From: Mycobacterium sp. MS1601
GTDB lineage: Bacteria > Actinomycetota > Actinomycetes > Mycobacteriales > Mycobacteriaceae
Assembly: GCF_001984215.1 (NCBI RefSeq)
Contig: NZ_CP019420.1
Location: forward strand, 1,364,001 to 1,428,000
Reading direction: 5' to 3'
Length of the DNA stretch: 64,000 nt
Every line of letters starts with the position of its first letter. Positions within the stretch are counted from its first letter, which is position 1. The notes under the pieces are model-generated. The model did no database searches, was not told the origin of the DNA, and saw nothing but the letters and a program-made list of their open reading frames with translations. The position numbers and the translations under genes were made by a program. Shown here one piece after another: positions 60,128-64,000 of the stretch.

Positions 60128-61174
60128 TCACCAACGCAGCAGCACGAGTTCGGAGCAGAACCCCGGACCCATCGCGATCATCATGCCGTAGCTACCTTCG
60201 GCGGGCGGATCGGCGAGGTTGAGCCGCAGCACGTCCAGCACCGACGCCGACGACAGGTTTCCGTTGTCGCGCAACGAGTTGCGAGTGTGGTCCAGTGCGT
60301 CAGCAGGCAAATCGAGGACGTTCTGGATGGCGTCGATGACCTTCGGCCCGCCCGGGTGCGACACCCAGGTGGTGATGTCCGTGGTCTTCAAACCGAATTC
60401 AGCCAGGAACAGCGTGACGTCCTCGCCCAGGTACTTCTCCGCGACATCCGGCACGTCGGCCGACAGCACGATCTTGAAGCCCTGCGAACCGATGTCCCAG
60501 CCCATCACGTTCTCCGTGTCGGGGTAGAGCCTGCTGCGGCTGGCCAGCACCTGCGGACCCTTGCGGGTGCGATTGGCGCCCGTGGCCACCACCGCGGCGG
60601 CTCCGTCTCCGAACAGGCTGGAGGCCACCAGGTTTGCCACCGACATGTCGTCGCGCTGCACGGTCAACGAACAGAGTTCGACGGCCAGCAGCACCGCCAC
60701 CTGATCGGGGTAAGCGCGCAGGTAATCATGCATGCGAGCCACACCGGCGGCCCCGGCCACGCAGCCGAGGCCGAACAGCGGAACCCGCTTGACGTCGGGG
60801 CGCAGCCCGATGCGGCCGGCCAGCCGCGCTTCCACCGTCGGAACCGCCAGGCCAGTCACCGTCGTGGAGAACACCACGTCGACGTCCGACGGCTGCAGCC
60901 CGGCCTTGTCGAGCGCAGAGAGCAGGGCCCGCTCACCGAGTTCGAGCGCCACCTCGAGGTAGGCGGCGTTGGCTTCCGAGAAACCGGTGAGCGTGGGGTA
61001 CCTATCCAGTGGCAGTGCAAGGTTCCGGTGATCGACACCGGCGGCGGCCGCGAACCGATGGAATTCCGGCCCGGCGAAGTCGGCCAGCGCTCCTATCACG
61101 TCCTTTTGGGCGTGCCGGTTCGGCGGGAATTCCACTGCCGCGGCCGCAATTGCGGGGGCTAAGGCGTTGGTCAT
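60128..61174 (-). CDS. Type III polyketide synthase (alkylresorcinol/alkylpyrone synthase)
   Basis: A 348-residue chalcone-synthase-like enzyme that extends a long acyl starter with malonyl units and cyclises the product. The catalytic Cys138 (FGLGCVAGAAG), His273 (WVSHPGGPK) and Asn306 (LRDNGNLSSAS) are all present, as is the GPGFCSELVLL end. It is the first gene of a PKS, methyltransferase, flavoprotein operon with the architecture of srsABC. Mycobacterial operons of this kind are reported to make polyketide quinone electron carriers. The start is 165 bases from the divergent SDR gene. Confidence 0.92.
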   Translation of the reverse strand: MTNALAPAIAAAAVEFPPNRHAQKDVIGALADFAGPEFHRFAAAAGVDHRNLALPLDRYPTLTGFSEANAAYLEVALELGERALLSALDKAGLQPSDVDVVFSTTVTGLAVPTVEARLAGRIGLRPDVKRVPLFGLGCVAGAAGVARMHDYLRAYPDQVAVLLAVELCSLTVQRDDMSVANLVASSLFGDGAAAVVATGANRTRKGPQVLASRSRLYPDTENVMGWDIGSQGFKIVLSADVPDVAEKYLGEDVTLFLAEFGLKTTDITTWVSHPGGPKVIDAIQNVLDLPADALDHTRNSLRDNGNLSSASVLDVLRLNLADPPAEGSYGMMIAMGPGFCSELVLLRW

Positions 61175-61207
61175 CGGCTCAGATTATTGGGAGCGGGTCT
61201 CATATAG

Positions 61208-61226
61208 GGGGCTACGTTCTAGCCCC
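61208..61226. promoter_or_regulatory. Inverted repeat upstream of the PKS gene
   Basis: GGGGCTA-CGTTC-TAGCCCC has perfect seven-base arms and lies 34 bases before the PKS start codon, i.e. in its promoter or 5' leader. It contains the half-site GTTCTA that also occurs in the KstR-like box at 61270-61283. It may be an operator or a leader hairpin. Confidence 0.4.
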
Positions 61227-61269
61227 TCACCTGGTTCAATTCCGGCCGCAGATCGCCAGGATGCAAAAA

Positions 61270-61283
61270 TAGAACAAGTTCTA
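61270..61283. promoter_or_regulatory. KstR-like operator
   Basis: TAGAACAAGTTCTA fits TnnAACnnGTTnnA exactly, and TAGAAC/GTTCTA are perfect arms. It lies 56 bases before the SDR start and 95 bases before the divergent PKS start, so it could act on either. It is the second such site in the window after 12463-12476. Confidence 0.72.
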
Positions 61284-61339
61284 GAAACCTTCGGCAATGT
61301 CCTGCGCAACCGGCGTTGATGTTGTTAGCGTCGGCCGCG

Positions 61340-62131
61340 ATGATCCTCGACAGATTCCGCTTGGATGACCAGGTGGCCGTAGTCACGGGAGCGGGACGTG
61401 GCCTCGGCGCCGCCATCGCGTTGGCGTTCGCGCAGGCAGGCGCCGATGTGGTGATTGCCTCACGCACCAAATCCGAACTCGAAGCCGTTGCCGCCGCAGT
61501 TCAGGAAACCGGGCGACAGGCCCATGTGGTGGTGGGCGACCTCGCCGATCCGGAAACCGCCGCCTCCCTCGCACACGTGGCTGCCGACAGATTCGGCAAA
61601 CTCGACATCGTCGTCAACAACGTCGGTGGAACCATGCCGGGTGCGTTGCTGGACACCCCCACACAGGCCTTCAAAAATGCATTCACGTTCAACGTGATGA
61701 CGGCACATGCGCTGACTTCTGCTGCGACGCCACTGATGTTGGAACACAGCGGAGGCGGCAGTGTCATCAACATCACGTCGACAATGGGCCGCCTCGCCGG
61801 GCGAGGGTTTGCCGCGTATGGTACCGCCAAGGCGGCGCTGGCACACTACACACGACTTGCCGCCCTCGACCTGGCCCCTCGTGTGAGGGTCAACGCCATC
61901 GCCCCGGGCTCCATCCTGACCTCCGCTCTCGAGGTGGTGGCCGCCAATGACGCCCTGCGCACTCCCATGGAGAAGGCCACGCCGATGCGGCGCCTCGGCG
62001 ATCCGCTCGACATTGCCGCCGCTGCGGTCTATCTCGCCTCACCGGCAGCCAGTTACCTCACCGGGAAAACCCTCGAGGTCGACGGCGGGCTCACCTTTCC
62101 CAATCTGGATCTGCCCATTCCCGATCTGTGA
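61340..62131 (+). CDS. Short-chain dehydrogenase/reductase
   Basis: A 263-residue Rossmann-fold oxidoreductase. The cofactor motif is [12 protein letters not shown], the NNVGG segment follows near residue 90, and the catalytic Ser-Tyr-Lys are in [11 protein letters not shown] and [12 protein letters not shown]. The C-terminal [13 protein letters not shown] is standard. ATG 61340 ([11 protein letters not shown]) is chosen as the closest start to the conserved core; ATG 61319 is also possible. No strong ribosome site is visible. The KstR-like box suggests a role in sterol or fatty acyl metabolism. Confidence 0.9.
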   Translation: MILDRFRLDDQVAVVTGAGRGLGAAIALAFAQAGADVVIASRTKSELEAVAAAVQETGRQAHVVVGDLADPETAASLAHVAADRFGKLDIVVNNVGGTMPGALLDTPTQAFKNAFTFNVMTAHALTSAATPLMLEHSGGGSVINITSTMGRLAGRGFAAYGTAKAALAHYTRLAALDLAPRVRVNAIAPGSILTSALEVVAANDALRTPMEKATPMRRLGDPLDIAAAAVYLASPAASYLTGKTLEVDGGLTFPNLDLPIPDL

Positions 62132-62223
62132 TCCGCTGTCGATTCCCGACATACCGGTCTTCACTGGCAAAGAGCTGTAGGCTGCCCGTATCCATGATCG
62201 ATTCGAGGTTAAGGACCCCAGGG

Positions 62224-62466
62224 ATGAAGTCTCGTCTGACCGTCGCCGCAATGCTCGCAGCCGCTGGTGCTGCCGGGGCCATCATGGCCGCGCCGCTGGC
62301 GTCGGCTGAGCCCACCAACAACTGCACCCAGGCGGGCAACATCGTCTCGGGTACCAGCACCGTGTGCCAGAGCCCGGGCAACGCCCAGATCACCAGCTCG
62401 CCCGGCCAGCTCGGCGAGACACAGTGGGGCATGTGGCCGTGGGGTGGAGGCATGTGGGTCCTCTAG
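62224..62466 (+). CDS. Small secreted protein, paralogue 1
   Basis: An 80-residue exported protein. The signal peptide (KSRLTVAAMLAAAGAAGAIMAAPLASA) ends before EPTNNC. The mature 50 residues contain two Cys and the segment VCQSPGNAQITSSPG, which recurs in altered form in the two genes that follow. The C-terminus is aromatic and Gly-rich (WGMWPWGGGMWVL). Function unknown. Confidence 0.75.
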   Translation: MKSRLTVAAMLAAAGAAGAIMAAPLASAEPTNNCTQAGNIVSGTSTVCQSPGNAQITSSPGQLGETQWGMWPWGGGMWVL

Positions 62467-62477
62467 ACCCCGGCACC

Positions 62478-62738
62478 ATGCACGTCACAACAGTGTGCGC
62501 ACCGCCGCTGGCAGCCCTCGCGCTGTCGGCGGCGGTGTTGTTCGCGCCCGCAGCAGCGGCGCGGCCGGAGTGCGGCACCGTCGGTGCACAGCCGAGCACC
62601 CCGCAGACCACGCTGTGCACCACCAGCGGCGGCAGCACGCAGATCGTCACCGGTCCGCCGGCCATGGGTCAGCCCACCTGGCCGGGCTTCACCTACCGCT
62701 ACTGGGACTACCCGAACTACATCGTCCAGTTCCCGTAG
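62478..62738 (+). CDS. Small secreted protein, paralogue 2
   Basis: An 86-residue exported protein. The signal peptide core LAALALSAAVLFAPAAA is nearly the same as in the next gene. The mature part has two Cys and the shared segment TLCTTSGGSTQIVTGPP, then an aromatic tail (WPGFTYRYWDYPNY). It starts 11 bases after the previous stop. Function unknown. Confidence 0.72.
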   Translation: MHVTTVCAPPLAALALSAAVLFAPAAAARPECGTVGAQPSTPQTTLCTTSGGSTQIVTGPPAMGQPTWPGFTYRYWDYPNYIVQFP

Positions 62739-62795
62739 CCGCCCTGTTCAGCGCCTATTTTCAGACGTAAAATCGCTCCATCGATCGGAGCGACC

Positions 62796-63038
62796 ATGAG
62801 CACCACAACACAACTCTTCGCACCGCCGCTGACAGCCCTGGCGCTGTCGGCGGCGGTTTTGTTTGCACCCACCGCAACAGCCCTGCCACGGTGCGTGGAC
62901 GTCTCACCGCAGACCACTCAGTGCGAAACCCGCGGCAGCACCCAAATCGCCACCACACCTCCACCCATGAACTACGGCTGGGGTTGGGGATGGGGCTGGG
63001 GCTGGGGTGGCCCCGGTTTCGCTATTGGGATCGGCTGA
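62796..63038 (+). CDS. Small secreted protein, paralogue 3, with GW repeat
   Basis: An 80-residue exported protein. The signal peptide (LTALALSAAVLFAPTATA) closely matches that of the preceding gene. The mature part has two Cys and the shared segment TQCETRGSTQIATTPPP, followed by alternating Gly-Trp (GWGWGWGWGWGG). The three genes look like tandem duplicates. Function unknown. Confidence 0.72.
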   Translation: MSTTTQLFAPPLTALALSAAVLFAPTATALPRCVDVSPQTTQCETRGSTQIATTPPPMNYGWGWGWGWGWGGPGFAIGIG

Positions 63039-63047
63039 ACACAAATT

Positions 63048-63065
63048 TTCGGCTACCCTAACTTT
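63048..63065 (+). promoter_or_regulatory. Possible DtxR-family (IdeR/MntR) box
   Basis: TTCGGCTACCCTAACTTT includes CTACCCTAA, which fits the half-site CTAnCCTAA of mycobacterial IdeR/MntR operators. It lies 33 bases before the predicted mntH start. The other half is poor, so this is tentative. Confidence 0.35.
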
Positions 63066-63098
63066 CTGATTCGCCTCAACGGATAGAGAGTCGGGTAG

Positions 63099-64000
63099 TT
63101 GAACCAAACCACCAGCGCTCCCCTGCGGTCCGGTTTCGTGCTGCTCGGGCCCGCCTTCGTCGCCGCCATCGCCTACGTCGATCCCGGCAACGTGGCCGCG
63201 AATGTCAGCGCCGGCGCTCAGTACGGCTTCCTGCTGGTCTGGGTGATCGTGATGGCGAACGTCATGGCCGGATTGGTGCAATACCTGTCGGCCAAACTCG
63301 GCCTGGTCACCGGACGGTCGCTGCCCGAAGCCGTGGCCGACCACACGCGCAGGCGCACCCGGATCGTGTACTGGATGCAGGCCGAATTGGTGGCCATGGC
63401 AACCGATCTCGCCGAAGTGGTCGGCGGCGCCATAGCGCTGTACCTGTTGTTCGACCTGCCGCTGCTACTGGGTGGGATCATCACCGGCGCGGTGTCACTG
63501 GTGCTGCTGCTGGTTCAGGACCGGCGCGGACAGCGGATGTTCGAGCGCGTCATCACCGGGCTGCTGCTGATCATCACGATCGGGTTCGTGACCAGCCTGG
63601 CGGTGGCGCCACCCTCGATCGATCAGGTTGCACCAGGTCTGGTTCCCATGTTCGACGGCGCCGAGAGCGTGCTACTGGCCACCGCGATGCTGGGCGCGAC
63701 GGTCATGCCCCACGCGGTGTACCTGCACTCCGGGCTGGCCCGCGACCGCCACGGCCACCCCGAAGCAGGCGCACCGCGAAAGCGGCTCCTGCAGATCACC
63801 AAATGGGATGTCACCCTGGCCATGCTGGTCGCCGGCGCGGTGAACCTGTCGATGCTGTTGGTGGCGGCCACCAACCTGCAGGGCAGGGAGAACACCGATT
63901 CCATCGAAGGCGCTTACGCTGCGGTGCAGGACACCCTGGGCTCGACAATCGCATTGTTCTTCGCGATCGGCCTGCTGGCCTCGGGTTTGGCGTCGACGTC
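63099..64000 (+). CDS. mntH: NRAMP-family divalent metal transporter MntH, N-terminal part (runs off window)
   Basis: A proton-coupled Mn(II)/Fe(II) importer of the inner membrane. About 300 residues are visible, with some eight membrane segments. The metal-binding DPGN motif is in AIAYVDPGNVAANVSAG, and the MPH motif of helix 6 in ATVMPHAVYLHSGLARDR. The proposed start is TTG 63099 (LNQTTSAPLRSGFVLLGP); a later GTG near 63136 is possible but would clip the first helix. The frame is open to the right edge. Confidence 0.92.
   Translation, partial: MNQTTSAPLRSGFVLLGPAFVAAIAYVDPGNVAANVSAGAQYGFLLVWVIVMANVMAGLVQYLSAKLGLVTGRSLPEAVADHTRRRTRIVYWMQAELVAMATDLAEVVGGAIALYLLFDLPLLLGGIITGAVSLVLLLVQDRRGQRMFERVITGLLLIITIGFVTSLAVAPPSIDQVAPGLVPMFDGAESVLLATAMLGATVMPHAVYLHSGLARDRHGHPEAGAPRKRLLQITKWDVTLAMLVAGAVNLSMLLVAATNLQGRENTDSIEGAYAAVQDTLGSTIALFFAIGLLASGLAST

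Noticed and set aside
61185..61262. tRNA-like stretch (GGTTCAATTCC plus a GC-rich stem)
   Set aside because: The T-loop-like segment and one stem are present, but no acceptor stem, D-arm or seven-base anticodon loop can be formed around them.

Overview
The window is high-GC actinobacterial DNA, most likely from a rapidly growing mycobacterium (Mycolicibacterium type). The reasons are a mycobacterial-order LigD (polymerase, phosphoesterase, ligase), a Ku with a Lys/Ala/Pro tail, a 13E12-type DUF222/HNH gene behind a mycobacterial SOS box, KstR-like boxes, a secreted chorismate mutase, ANTAR and DUF1206 proteins, many GTG starts and dense 4-base start/stop overlaps. Nearly all of the sequence is coding. 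No gap exceeds 300 bases. I saw no tRNA, rRNA, CRISPR array or insertion sequence.

Layout. 1-626 is the end of pgi, facing a small secreted repeat protein (705-1121). 1318-10972 is a catabolic island: flavin reductase, nitrilase-type amidase, FAD monooxygenase, a four-gene NitT/TauT-type ABC importer, a LacI-type regulator, a NicX-like 2,5-dihydroxypyridine dioxygenase and an amidase-signature enzyme. Matching operators (GCGCAA-N4-TTGCRC) precede both catabolic transcription units, so I read this as one pyridine-ring degradation regulon. 10965-20160 holds housekeeping and stress genes: Fpg/Nei glycosylase, chorismate mutase, an LLM oxidoreductase behind a KstR-like palindrome, aldo/keto reductase with a divergent XRE regulator, two ANTAR proteins, a PrpE-like acyl-CoA synthetase, a DUF1206 membrane protein and RNase HI. 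20256-25870 is a five-gene unit of KatE-type catalase plus four glycosyltransferases.

25879-32368 is a second candidate regulon. A TetR gene lies next to a DUF5996 gene and about 5 kb from an operon for a Thr-rich lipoprotein, a sedolisin-type protease and a zinc-ribbon membrane protein. The DUF5996 and protease-operon promoters share an almost identical operator placed exactly between -35 and -10. 32352-37518 carries an alcohol dehydrogenase, a large LuxR-type ATPase regulator, an HxlR regulator and an unknown protein. LigD (37564-39846) is followed by a Dpp/Nik-like ABC operon whose permease and two ATPases are fused into one chain; it is preceded by a clear cobalamin riboswitch, which suggests cobalt or corrinoid uptake. 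Upstream are a MOSC-ferredoxin-reductase fusion and an isochorismatase-like hydrolase.

47204-55002 is a polyol regulon: a four-gene ABC importer, a SorC-type regulator with two tandem operators, a mannitol-type dehydrogenase and a PfkB sugar kinase. Ku (55040-55981) follows, then a frameshifted glutamate-receptor-like channel gene and the SOS-box DUF222/HNH gene. 58589-61174 is a type III PKS, methyltransferase and flavoprotein operon of the kind that makes alkylresorcinol or polyketide quinones; it diverges from an SDR gene behind a second KstR-like box. The window ends with three tandem small secreted proteins and the start of mntH.
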